From a virus: a stretch of 64,000 nucleotides of DNA. Every line of letters starts with the position of its first letter. Position 1 is the stretch's first letter. The notes beneath the pieces were generated by a model. The model worked only from the letters and a program-made list of their open reading frames with translations. It was not told where the DNA came from and searched no databases. The stretch spans positions 1 through 64,000 of the IMG/VR virus record IMGVR_UViG_3300011113_000491; one strand, 5' to 3'. This document shows, piece after piece, positions 11,101 to 20,091 of this stretch. The translations under genes and the position numbers were made by a program.

Positions 11101-14100
11101 TCAGTACAAGTAGTATTATCATTATATGAGTTATTGGAGCCAGCTGCAGCGGCTGAACAATTTTGTGAAGCAGATTTTCCGTCCGATGTATTGTATACTT
11201 GTAGACAATTTTGTTGTGCTTGAATGCAGCAAGCACCCTTACAAACTCCAACTCCATTAACTATGCATGGAACTAAATTTCCTGAATATCGCCCAGAGCA
11301 GGTTTGATTGTATGCAACTTGAGTGCATGCTCCTGTCGAGCTACAACACGCACCTTTGCAATTATTTGCACATGTACCAAGACTCCAAACACCGTTTGGA
11401 ATTTGAGAACACGCCGAGGCCGTAATATTATCGGTACAACTTCCAGCACCCGACGATCCGGAAACACAACATGATCCTGTTGGTTCTGGACATCCAGCAG
11501 AAGTACAAGTAGTAAATCCTTGTTTAAATCTAGACAAGGGACATGTATTTCCTAAGTCTTGTTTTACTACAAAATTATCAGAACAACCAAGTTGATTACC
11601 ATTATTGCATACAGTAGGAGTAGAACAGCAACAATACCCTCCTTTGCAATATGGAACTCCATCTGGATTTGTACATGGAGTGTTGTAATGGAAAACATCG
11701 CCTGGTAACAGTGCCCCTCTTTGTTTTTGAGAACAATTTCCAGAGTTACATGCGGCACCGAGATCACATGGAGAATCTACTCCAGACTGACCGCAAACTT
11801 GATTGTAGAAGAATGTTCCGTCAGTACAATCTATTCTTCTAACTCTTTCGCAGGTTCCATCAAATTTACAACATGCACCCCAATCACATTTTGAATTTGC
11901 CTCGGCCGGAGAATAGTACTGTTCTAAATATGCTGCTCCTTTACACTCTGATAATTCATCAGTAGTTCCTACTCCTGGATTATTAAATTCAGTATTAGTA
12001 CAACATAATCCTATTCCACATCTATCGGGATAAACATTACCAGATATAGTAATACTACAATCAGAAACATTTGGTATTGTTCTTTTTCCAGAAATTTCTG
12101 CACAACTTGCATTGGAAGTTATACCTCTACAAATTAAATCATTAGGAGATGGCGTTGTATCATCTAATGCACAGCACAATCTATTTACACACGGTTGAGC
12201 TCCAGATTGGGTGTAAATATTATTATTTGATGCGTTCCATACAAACTCTAGAGTTTGACATGTGGCATCTTTTTTCCATATAGAACTTTGAATTACCTCT
12301 CCACTATATTGTGTATTTACATACCCATCACACTGTGCTTTGGTTATATTGCTTAAACAGAATGGTCCGCTTGAAATACCAGATCTTAAGTCGTTTACTG
12401 GATCTGTAGTATTATATAAACAACATCTACCTCTTTCTTCTTCCCCGCAAGGATGTGGGTTATCACTGCATCGATTTTCTGGGTATGATCTCCAAGTTCC
12501 AGCATCACACTCTTGTTCTAATTTTAAATCTCCGGGTAGGCAATCTCCTCCAGATCCAGTGCAAGGACACTGACCAAGAGCAGCACAGCAGAATCCTTTT
12601 TTACATTGATTTGGTAAGCACTCTGCTTGACCATCTCCTATATTTTCATACCATTTAGAATTGGGTTGTAAAGAACATTGATATTGTGTCAAAATACCAT
12701 AACACTCTTCACTTTGATCATTACAACAAAGTCGTTTTGGGAAGTCGTCTGGGCAATATTGCTCAGATATATCTGGTTCACAATCATAATTGCAAACACA
12801 ATCTGGATTTCTAAATCCGTTACAACCACACGATCCTACTTGTCTAACCTCATTCCATCCCTGTTGAATTGTAGTTTTCCACGATATATTATCATCTTCA
12901 TAAATGTTTCCGGGCAATTGACAACATCTATTTTGCGAGGCCGTGGGCGTGGCCGTGGGAGTTTTAACATATACGGTTCCTACATTTTTGACTAAATTAT
13001 AGTTGAATGGTAAATTTGCATCATCATTGAACGTAAAAAGATCTCTATATCTAATGTCTGTTTGACTGCTCGCCGTGGATGGATTTGCTACTTTACAGCT
13101 TTGACAGTATGATATTTTTGTATTTTTAGGAAGAGTTCCTGGATTTGTATTTAATTCTATTCCGGGATATAGGTAAGAATTATTCGCCACTTCAGCACAA
13201 ATATCACAATCATATTTTTGTAATCTTAATTGGCTTGTAGATGTACCACTATCAGCATTATAAACTAGAATATCTTTACATTCAAAATTAGATTTTATAA
13301 ATCTAGCATAAAGTCCGCTCCCCGAAGTATAGGTTCCATCTTTATTTTGACAATATTTTTTAGTAACCTTTGATCCATTACATGAAGAATTGCATGTTTG
13401 TGGACCATCTGGTGATAAACAGTTTAATCCGTTAAATGTGCAGCATACCCCATATCCTGCTTTTTCCTCACTTACATTAGTTGCTGAAGAATAGTACGGA
13501 TTACCTCCGGCCCAGGAGGCGAGCGCAGCGCCGGCGCACCCACCTTCTGGGTAGAAAAACAGTAAAACATCACCATCGTCTGGATTATAATATTGAGAAG
13601 ATCCAGAATTTACAGTATAAGTTCCATCAGTGGTGTTCCAATCCAAGAACACTAAATTACATCCACTTCCATCTCCTTTACATGATACTGCTTGAGAGCA
13701 TATACACTCGTTTGCAGCTGCCCCTGACAAAGTTGAACATGGAGTTCCATCTGGTTTAGTAGTCGTTGCTTTATCGAATGTTTGCCATAATGTATCGCAA
13801 TTTGGATCTATTACATCAAAATTACAATTCGGACATTCATTTGAAGGCTGACCAGAACTATCCTTCGCAACTTGTAAAAATGGTCCAACACATTCATCTA
13901 ATGGAATATTATTTTGACAACTGTTGGTAAAATGATCACAACATGCATACAATGGTTCACATATATTTGGATTTGTTCCTGATCCTTCATCTGTACATGG
14001 AAGAGTATTAAATGTTCGATTGCATGTAGTATATTCATTATCTGGTATGTTTGTATAGGTATCAGTAGATAAATCATAATCATAAAGACCAGTGTTCTTT

Positions 14101-16061
14101 TGATATACTGTGGTGCATGTGGAATTTCTACAACAAGAACCTTCAACATATGGATCTTGTGGCTGACAATTTACAGAAGAACAATTCGTTGCATTGGGTA
14201 AGAAAGTATCATTTCCACAGAACGCTTGATTTACTTGAGCTCCATTGTCTCCATAGCATTGTCCTACTGTTGTATCACAACACAATCCCAACAATTCAGG
14301 TTCACTTCCATCACATCCTATTCCACTATAAATTGGATTTGTTTGTGCAGAACCTTCACATGTGATATCAAATGGACCATACCATCTCTTACAGCATCTA
14401 TTTCCTGCTTCATTTTGAATTGCACAATTAGTACATCCAGTTGGACATTCTTGTTGCTCATATACTGCATAAGTCATTTGAAGACACTGACAAGTTCCAG
14501 CGTCATTAATCTCAGAATCAGTACCACAAGGAGATATACATGCATTTCCTATAAAATTACAAACATTATCACACGCTTCGCATGTTGCATTAACTTGTGA
14601 ATTGCCACAATACTTATTATTAAAATAATTGCTAACTTTATTAAGTTGATCTTGTAATGTATCGTTTTCTAAATTAGGTATAGCAGTTCTTGATAATTTT
14701 TCAACAACTTCGTCCCATCGTCTAAAAGTACAATCAGGACAACAATAACTTTCGTCCACAACAAATCTACAATCTTTGAAACTTGGACTACAGCACACAC
14801 CAAATGGAACTTCTGTGTATGGACATGATGTACTAGTAGAATCACTTGGTTTTATTACATATTTTTTAAATGCAGTATTTTGAGTAGTAGTAGTACAATT
14901 AATCGAATCACTAGGAACATCTGTGCATGTAAAAGTACCAGAACCATCTGTATAAGATGTTATTGATAAAGTTATGCTTGTGCTGTCTTGTTGTATTTCA
15001 AAAATACATCCTTCACCTTGACACAAAGAAGAATCAGCAGCACATGTTTTATTTGCAAAAACTGGTCCTGCCTGCGTTACATCTCCGTCGTAATTTGCTT
15101 GATATTGAGAAATACCATATCGTGTTCCAGTGCAATTTTGTTGTGTGGTTACACTGAAATTTCCTTGGTCATTGCATATTACAGGAAATCCTACAATGGC
15201 AGCAGCTGCACAGTTTCCATATAATTTAAATGTTTCTCCAGTTCTACACAACTGTGAACCTATAGTTTGCTCTGTATCATTTGGATTTAACCCATCCGTA
15301 TATACGCTGTAACAAGCACCAGTAGAATCTGTACATGTACCATAAACATCCGAATTAACACAAGTTACACAATTTCCTCCTTCTTGCCAAGTAGAATCTG
15401 GATCTAATTGTGTGCATTGAGATTGAGTTAAATCTGTTCTACAACAAGTACAGTCACCACTTTCATTGCAATTATAGCAACATCTACCAATTGGATCTTC
15501 TGGTTCATTACATTCTGGTAAAGTAGGATTATCTTTGCAAGGATCTGGTTCTTCTGTTACATTTGTAGTGTCTAATCCATAACAATAATTTCTTATTGTT
15601 TGTGAGTCTCCAGTTGTAGGACACGATCCCTGTGTCCAAATTCCACCAATTCTAGAACACTCACATTGTTCTACATTATCTTTTAACCCTACATTGAAAT
15701 ATAGAGGTATTGTTGTGTCCGATGATGTTTTTTCGCATCTATCTCCAGAATCAATTGGTGTTAAATTTTGATCGTTTATGAAATCTTGATAATTTTGACT
15801 TTCCTGAGCATACTTACATGCACAGCAACACCCTCTTTCGGTTGCCTGTTCACATGTAAAATTATCAATATCTGCTCCGGGGTAAAAAGTTCTAGTTACA
15901 ACGCTCAAAATCCCTTGATTTGAATAGCATTCATTCGCGGTAGTTTCGTATTTAGAATATTCTTGGGTGTTTGAATTATATTGGCAGCAAACACCCATTG
16001 ATTTTAATTCATCTTTAAAGTCAATTGCGGATTGTAGTCTAGATCTAAATTGTATTGTCAT
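8175..16061 (-). CDS. Giant cysteine-rich tail adhesin with C-terminal DUF1566-like domain
   Basis: The largest protein in the window (2628 aa). From about residue 24 to 2330 it is a chain of disulfide-type modules. The recurring pattern is G(A/S/R)CC-x(3-6)-G-x-C-x(6-9)-C-x(10-16)-C, with Cys close to one residue in seven in the central part I counted. Examples are GACCLSTGGCSYVLPGNC and GACCKEDGSCQMTTKSIC. I know this module style from planctomycete secreted proteins. The last ~250 residues change character and resemble DUF1566 (MDFYIPSVEEMKFFA, FLTSTAF, VRFMRRIKL). It is likely a tail-tip or tail-fibre adhesin, from its place between gp8 and gp13. No signal peptide is visible. A late box precedes the ATG, with GAGGAC as ribosome binding site. 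Confidence 0.8.
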   Translation of the reverse strand: MTIQFRSRLQSAIDFKDELKSMGVCCQYNSNTQEYSKYETTANECYSNQGILSVVTRTFYPGADIDNFTCEQATERGCCCACKYAQESQNYQDFINDQNLTPIDSGDRCEKTSSDTTIPLYFNVGLKDNVEQCECSRIGGIWTQGSCPTTGDSQTIRNYCYGLDTTNVTEEPDPCKDNPTLPECNEPEDPIGRCCYNCNESGDCTCCRTDLTQSQCTQLDPDSTWQEGGNCVTCVNSDVYGTCTDSTGACYSVYTDGLNPNDTEQTIGSQLCRTGETFKLYGNCAAAAIVGFPVICNDQGNFSVTTQQNCTGTRYGISQYQANYDGDVTQAGPVFANKTCAADSSLCQGEGCIFEIQQDSTSITLSITSYTDGSGTFTCTDVPSDSINCTTTTQNTAFKKYVIKPSDSTSTSCPYTEVPFGVCCSPSFKDCRFVVDESYCCPDCTFRRWDEVVEKLSRTAIPNLENDTLQDQLNKVSNYFNNKYCGNSQVNATCEACDNVCNFIGNACISPCGTDSEINDAGTCQCLQMTYAVYEQQECPTGCTNCAIQNEAGNRCCKRWYGPFDITCEGSAQTNPIYSGIGCDGSEPELLGLCCDTTVGQCYGDNGAQVNQAFCGNDTFLPNATNCSSVNCQPQDPYVEGSCCRNSTCTTVYQKNTGLYDYDLSTDTYTNIPDNEYTTCNRTFNTLPCTDEGSGTNPNICEPLYACCDHFTNSCQNNIPLDECVGPFLQVAKDSSGQPSNECPNCNFDVIDPNCDTLWQTFDKATTTKPDGTPCSTLSGAAANECICSQAVSCKGDGSGCNLVFLDWNTTDGTYTVNSGSSQYYNPDDGDVLLFFYPEGGCAGAALASWAGGNPYYSSATNVSEEKAGYGVCCTFNGLNCLSPDGPQTCNSSCNGSKVTKKYCQNKDGTYTSGSGLYARFIKSNFECKDILVYNADSGTSTSQLRLQKYDCDICAEVANNSYLYPGIELNTNPGTLPKNTKISYCQSCKVANPSTASSQTDIRYRDLFTFNDDANLPFNYNLVKNVGTVYVKTPTATPTASQNRCCQLPGNIYEDDNISWKTTIQQGWNEVRQVGSCGCNGFRNPDCVCNYDCEPDISEQYCPDDFPKRLCCNDQSEECYGILTQYQCSLQPNSKWYENIGDGQAECLPNQCKKGFCCAALGQCPCTGSGGDCLPGDLKLEQECDAGTWRSYPENRCSDNPHPCGEEERGRCCLYNTTDPVNDLRSGISSGPFCLSNITKAQCDGYVNTQYSGEVIQSSIWKKDATCQTLEFVWNASNNNIYTQSGAQPCVNRLCCALDDTTPSPNDLICRGITSNASCAEISGKRTIPNVSDCSITISGNVYPDRCGIGLCCTNTEFNNPGVGTTDELSECKGAAYLEQYYSPAEANSKCDWGACCKFDGTCERVRRIDCTDGTFFYNQVCGQSGVDSPCDLGAACNSGNCSQKQRGALLPGDVFHYNTPCTNPDGVPYCKGGYCCCSTPTVCNNGNQLGCSDNFVVKQDLGNTCPLSRFKQGFTTCTSAGCPEPTGSCCVSGSSGAGSCTDNITASACSQIPNGVWSLGTCANNCKGACCSSTGACTQVAYNQTCSGRYSGNLVPCIVNGVGVCKGACCIQAQQNCLQVYNTSDGKSASQNCSAAAAGSNNSYNDNTTCTESTCSGRCCKPTGCVYENKQDCCANGTCDNGTNFWGGIYLTSAAACPTTGQAAYPCRGACCSTTTCTVIQKNSCSGTFQGYGSKCTDLDADGVADACEGAAGACCLSTGGCSYVLPGNCTGTFNVGKTCSQVTCDPNVLCCDPTTQSCSTKKKSECTANNGQEVTTCNNCSGSCCQGDANGTCTDNVLQSNCTGTGVCGNKIFRYYGNITSTTSPNNCTNSPCPGALGACCSISRTSIPAVATCTNNVKQSDCVTDSLAYRYWNGCGTLCTSVNCNANFGACCKEDGSCQMTTKSICDIDPTAIFNGGKSCDDQPCYQATYFACILNVRETCPGTSGNPTSTSTLLCVDVPSSTPTLDDLGIPPDAEDFGGSGTNWRKQIGTCNGAPIYEYWSVNAPGEGSCQGGAAGGTSNLGLCVTCQEAFGLSYPQTTNCGQGACCIGGVCQDSLIAYECIYAGGTPYPLQNCSTITCPTGFASDLEGSCNYCCGCIDGVVRDCCYRTDENGAQVCSSQINDTSYKGVCNANTAYGSYCDTSLEIPQCVWYDDGSPVYSNRSCSNIGDCIHESVANREIVGSSLRILGSSSKECFVDKRIPRACCYMEYDESNIPLGITCTNVCTQRDCELKSTAVSNQIYIVNTSDGLAYDPSLVKYQTVYTSGALCNKSLLQNSSPHDCGVESAMMLLGGNIGFATRKKRVENVGTCFELIETDSGYDYKCYPTLKGICEQRNGHFVTLYDSDNRMCDSEYAPSNPVLDSNNILVPQTMTEQKFKSFNLSFGDRFMGGYFIGVYKPNQSLVYGSDPIELNSVGFKKSKISTKGSKDFDKGWVLIVSETSNKVRYFDLDTEDDKKLSINSLHDGFYNTYNIQTDSSRLYEKVKYKNKFGFMDFYIPSVEEMKFFASKIYDDSTNYFTYINKMHRDDIENSVFLTSTAFSNELINSIYFDTIDGTNFGRVIPVPAYGSKRWNVRFMRRIKLT

Positions 16062-16074
16062 AATGTCCTCATGC

Positions 16075-16082
16075 TATTTATA
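16075..16082 (-). promoter_or_regulatory. T4-type late promoter box upstream of the giant adhesin
   Basis: TATAAATAGCATGAGGAC on minus, 13 bases before the ATG at 16061. The ribosome binding site GAGGAC lies directly between box and start, so the leader would be very short, as at gp13. Confidence 0.55.
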
Positions 16083-16099
16083 ATAAAAAATATGATTAA

Positions 16100-19000
16100 T
16101 TATGCATTGGATTTTATGGGTTTTGGTTTTGCATTTACACCTAAAAGTTCACAATCACAGTTTTCATTAGTACCACAATTATAACAATTTTTCCAAATGC
16201 CGTTTTTGTTTCTACATTCACCACAAGTATATTTGCTGCAAGTATATTTTCCTGAACTATTCTTAATGCAGCAACATCCTGGAACTTTCATATCTTTAGT
16301 ACATGCAGAACAATCTGTACTGGAAGAACAATCTTGACCTCTACTCCATTTTATACCTGCTTTTACCTTCATGCATGTATTTTCATCGGTTACATCACAT
16401 GCTATACAATTTGAATAACCAGTAACTGTGTCATATTTTCTATAACAGCATCTTCCTAACTCTTCGTTACTTGAAACGTATGAATTTATTTCTCCATTTG
16501 GTCCGGTGCAATCTTCTAATTTATTTACTGAGTATGAATTTAAATCATCATTTATAATTGGAACACAATCTGAAACAAACATTCCGGTGTCTGTTTTTAT
16601 TGTAATCTTTTTATAAACTATATTATGATTTAATTTTAAAGTATCTACCACATTTGCTGCACCGCGTGAACTGCTACCAATTGGCGAACTTCTAGGTGGT
16701 AAGAAATATACACCAGGAGGTGCAGGATTCAATGGATCTTGATCTGACTGATTTGTTCTTTTATCACTCCAGCAATCTCCGCCGTCCCAGTTGTATTTTG
16801 GACAGTTCCATGCTGGCGTACAAGCACCACCACCTAGCTCGCCCGGCAAAGGATTACACACACCTAAGCAATTTAAAACTTCCCCATAAATACACACGCA
16901 ATCAGGAGCAGGTTGTTGTGGCGCATTGGGTCCACAACATTGACCAAATCCATAGTTAAATTGTTCACAATTAAAATTACCACAGCTAGAACCAGTCTTA
17001 GCATTTTTTATACTTCCATTCAAACAAGGAAATGGTGGCTGACCGTAACCAAAATCGGCGGGATCTCCATCTGTATTCTTCCAACAGTCATAAGAATCCT
17101 CTTCCCTTACACATAAACCATCACAATCCCTGATGAATCCCTGGCTAGGACAACCCTCTGGACTGGTTCTAACACAAGTATCACATTTTTCTGGAACAGA
17201 TGCATTTTCAAATCTAGGTGGCAAAACAGATGGACACAAACATGTTGGAGCAGTCGGACAATCACCAGCCTTAAAATTAACAGGAACAAAAGGTTCCTTT
17301 GTAGATGGTATCCAAGGTGCCCCTGGTGTTTTAGGATTTGTTCTATATCCTCCATCATTTTCTCTATCTGCTGGAATTCTCCAATCTTGTTGTTTACCTG
17401 TAGTTGGATTAATATAGTTAGGATCAGAAATCCATATAGACATACATCTGGTATTGCAGTTATTTGCAAAGTAAACAAGTCTATTAAAACACTCTGGTTT
17501 ACAGGAGTCTGAACAAGGCGGTTGCGAGTACTTTCCAGATGCAAGGGCTTTACCTTGAGGAGAAGTCGGAGGAGCACATGGTGCTATTTTTTCTATAGCT
17601 TGTCTATCTAAAACTAATTTATAAGGTGGATCCACCACATCTCCGTCTACCCAATTTCCAGATTTGTCTTTACATTTGCAACTAGCATTTCTACAACATT
17701 CGCTTCCAGAACTACAATCAGATAAAGAACAAATTCTTATTACAACTGGAGGACAACCATTACAGGGACAAGTAGCAGCATAATCCTCTTCGTTGCTTAA
17801 ATTAGGATTTGTACTTGGACTGAATAATTCATAACCCCCAGTGCACTTTTCCAAACAACATGCCTTGGGATCAAATTTACAGAAGTCTCCTCCTCCTCCG
17901 CTTCCGCCTCCTCCGCCTCCTCCGCCTCCTCCTCCTGACGGTGGTCCAGAAGGTGGTCCAGAAGGTGGTCCAGAGGGTGGTCCAGAAGGTGGTCCAGAGG
18001 GTGGTCCAGAAGGTGGTCCTGGCGGCCCCGGAGGTGGCCCCGGAGGTCCTGGCGGCCGCGGCGGCGGCCCAGGTGGCCGCGGTGGCGGCGGTGGTGGACA
18101 ATCATCATCCGGATCGCATGGTGGTGGCGGCCCCGGAGGTGGCCCCGGAGGTGGCCCCGGAGGTGGCCCCGGAGGTGGCCCCGGAGGTGGCCCCGGAGGT
18201 GGCCCCGGAGGTGGTCCTGGTGGTGGCCCGGGAGGTGGTCCTGGTGGTGGTGGTTGACAGTCTTCTCCTGGCGGACAGTCAGGACTACCAACACAGTTGC
18301 AATTCACATCATCACATGTGGTATCTTCGCCCATGAAAACACCACCTAAAGTTTCACACGAAACTGTTACATCATCTGAAAGATTTCCAAAAAGATATGG
18401 TGGATAAATTCCTTTACAGACACCATTAACGCAACATGCACCAGGTTTGACATTTGCGTTACAACAAACTTCTTGTGGAGAGATTATTGTATCTACAACT
18501 GCTCCTGATGCATCTTTATATTCTCTATTTCTTGCTTTACTGGGTAAAGCAACACCTTTTAGAATTTCCTCGCACTGTATTCTAGTAGTTCCTGAAATAT
18601 AAACTCCATTAACACAGCAAATAGTATATGGAGAAACTTGATCTGTTTCATCATCAATTATAACAGGACCTTCTATATTTTCATCTAATGATTTGTTCAA
18701 TGCACCTTTATAACGATTACATGGATCAGTGCAAAATCTTCCAGTTTCTCTTGGTTGTGCCCAATTTGCTCCGTCTGGATTGTTTGGATATGTTTGACAT
18801 GTTATCCCCGGAAAGAAAACTCCACCAAAGTAAAAACATTCATCTACTGTTGAATTTTCTAAACATTTACCAGCAGAACAACAAGCACCAATCTGGTTAC
18901 ATGTTTCGTTACAAGATAGATGGGGATTGAATTGACCAGATAATTTTGTACAAAACTCTCTAGAAACATAATCCACACATCTAGGTAAACTTTGATCTAG

Positions 19001-20089
19001 ATTTACACCTGAATTTGGAACAAGGTTACCGAGATTTTCATACGGAACACCATTTGGATATAGTTCTTTAATTCTATCAAAATCTAGAGTATTTGCAAAA
19101 TTATACGTCACATAGTTTGTATTAATTTGTATTCCTGTGTTAGTTTGTTCAAAACAACAAGATCCAAGTAATGATGTGACCTGACACTGGTTTGGATCAT
19201 TTAAATCTAATCCTCGCGCAGTTACTCTGGCTAACCAACTTTCTCCTGCATCATATGAAAACAAATTAACTACAGATTTGCCACATGTTAAATAATTTTC
19301 ATTACCTTCAAAATATACATTAGAGGGAAATTTCCAAACATCATCGGATGTAAATATAAAAGTTACAGATATTATTTGATTATTTTTAAAATCTCCAGTT
19401 ATTTCTGAAATACCAATAGGAGTTTTTAGTACATATACTCCACCAGCATCTACATTTATCTGTATACCTCCGGTTGTTCCTACACTGAATCCTTCTAATT
19501 CTCCATTAAGTCCTACTAGTTGATTTCTTTCTACAGGACCAATATATTTAATTTTTGCCTTTTCGCTCAAATAAGTATTACTAAAATTAAGCAATCCAGA
19601 GTAAGAAGAATCTGTTGCAACTTTAGTGCTACTTCCTACTCCCGGTTCTGAAATATACATTATGGTATCGTTGTATACCGTTCCTAAAGTACCAACACCC
19701 TCTTCGTATGTTGAATATAATGTTATATTATTAGAATCTTGTTTAACTTCTAAAGAACCAGTTGCAGTTAATCCTCTAAAGAACAATTCACCATTTACTA
19801 ACTCTTTAAAGAATTCTTGTCCAGTTCCAACATTTTTTGCAGATGTTACATTTTCCTGAACCGAATTACCTTTGAAGTTTCCTGTCACTCTTCTGGTACT
19901 TCCGTCAGTTAATGTAAAGGTTATTCCAGTTCCATCTGAAACGGCAGAAACAACATAAACTCCTCGCTCACCAGTTGCACCAGTTGAACCACTGATACCA
20001 GTGTTTCCTGTGTTTCCAGTTGCACCAGTTGGTCCGGTTGGACCTGTTATACCTGCTATTATAATTTGTGTGATTGAACTACTACCCAT
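16100..20089 (-). CDS. Tail adhesin: collagen-like N terminus, Cys-rich modules, Pro/Gly stalk
   Basis: 1329 aa, first in transcription order after the two other collagen-started genes. After MGSSSITQIIIAG it has a short Gly-x-Thr collagen-like run (GPTGPTGATGNTG, ~16-40). A beta-rich region to ~320 follows, then Cys modules. Residues ~611-736 are a low-complexity stalk: repeats of PPPG, then GPPS, then poly-Gly. Further Cys modules run to the end (GCCCIKNSSG, CGECRNKNG). It lacks the DUF1566 domain of its neighbours. The N terminus is paralogous to the proteins at 20092 and 23313. It is probably a trimeric fibre displaying disulfide-rich heads. The exact role in the tail is inferred from position only. 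Confidence 0.8.
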   Translation of the reverse strand: MGSSSITQIIIAGITGPTGPTGATGNTGNTGISGSTGATGERGVYVVSAVSDGTGITFTLTDGSTRRVTGNFKGNSVQENVTSAKNVGTGQEFFKELVNGELFFRGLTATGSLEVKQDSNNITLYSTYEEGVGTLGTVYNDTIMYISEPGVGSSTKVATDSSYSGLLNFSNTYLSEKAKIKYIGPVERNQLVGLNGELEGFSVGTTGGIQINVDAGGVYVLKTPIGISEITGDFKNNQIISVTFIFTSDDVWKFPSNVYFEGNENYLTCGKSVVNLFSYDAGESWLARVTARGLDLNDPNQCQVTSLLGSCCFEQTNTGIQINTNYVTYNFANTLDFDRIKELYPNGVPYENLGNLVPNSGVNLDQSLPRCVDYVSREFCTKLSGQFNPHLSCNETCNQIGACCSAGKCLENSTVDECFYFGGVFFPGITCQTYPNNPDGANWAQPRETGRFCTDPCNRYKGALNKSLDENIEGPVIIDDETDQVSPYTICCVNGVYISGTTRIQCEEILKGVALPSKARNREYKDASGAVVDTIISPQEVCCNANVKPGACCVNGVCKGIYPPYLFGNLSDDVTVSCETLGGVFMGEDTTCDDVNCNCVGSPDCPPGEDCQPPPPGPPPGPPPGPPPGPPPGPPPGPPPGPPPGPPPGPPPGPPPPCDPDDDCPPPPPPRPPGPPPRPPGPPGPPPGPPGPPSGPPSGPPSGPPSGPPSGPPSGPPSGGGGGGGGGGGSGGGGDFCKFDPKACCLEKCTGGYELFSPSTNPNLSNEEDYAATCPCNGCPPVVIRICSLSDCSSGSECCRNASCKCKDKSGNWVDGDVVDPPYKLVLDRQAIEKIAPCAPPTSPQGKALASGKYSQPPCSDSCKPECFNRLVYFANNCNTRCMSIWISDPNYINPTTGKQQDWRIPADRENDGGYRTNPKTPGAPWIPSTKEPFVPVNFKAGDCPTAPTCLCPSVLPPRFENASVPEKCDTCVRTSPEGCPSQGFIRDCDGLCVREEDSYDCWKNTDGDPADFGYGQPPFPCLNGSIKNAKTGSSCGNFNCEQFNYGFGQCCGPNAPQQPAPDCVCIYGEVLNCLGVCNPLPGELGGGACTPAWNCPKYNWDGGDCWSDKRTNQSDQDPLNPAPPGVYFLPPRSSPIGSSSRGAANVVDTLKLNHNIVYKKITIKTDTGMFVSDCVPIINDDLNSYSVNKLEDCTGPNGEINSYVSSNEELGRCCYRKYDTVTGYSNCIACDVTDENTCMKVKAGIKWSRGQDCSSSTDCSACTKDMKVPGCCCIKNSSGKYTCSKYTCGECRNKNGIWKNCYNCGTNENCDCELLGVNAKPKPIKSNA
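17939..18250 (-). repeat. 12-bp tandem repeats encoding PPPG and GPPS stalk
   Basis: Inside the adhesin gene at 16100-20089. On plus the unit GGTGGCCCCGGA repeats around 18127-18210, and GGTGGTCCAGAA/G repeats around 17939-18018. The block is far more GC-rich than the rest of the window. Four-residue units (not three) mean a polyproline-II-like stalk rather than a collagen triple helix. Confidence 0.85.
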
Positions 20090-20091
20090 AA

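Noticed and set aside
17841-18336. Several long open frames on both strands around 17.8-18.3 kb (Gly/Pro-, Leu/Val- and His/Arg-rich)
   Set aside because: They are shadows of the 12-bp GC-rich repeat inside the adhesin gene. No ribosome binding sites, and composition is pure repeat.
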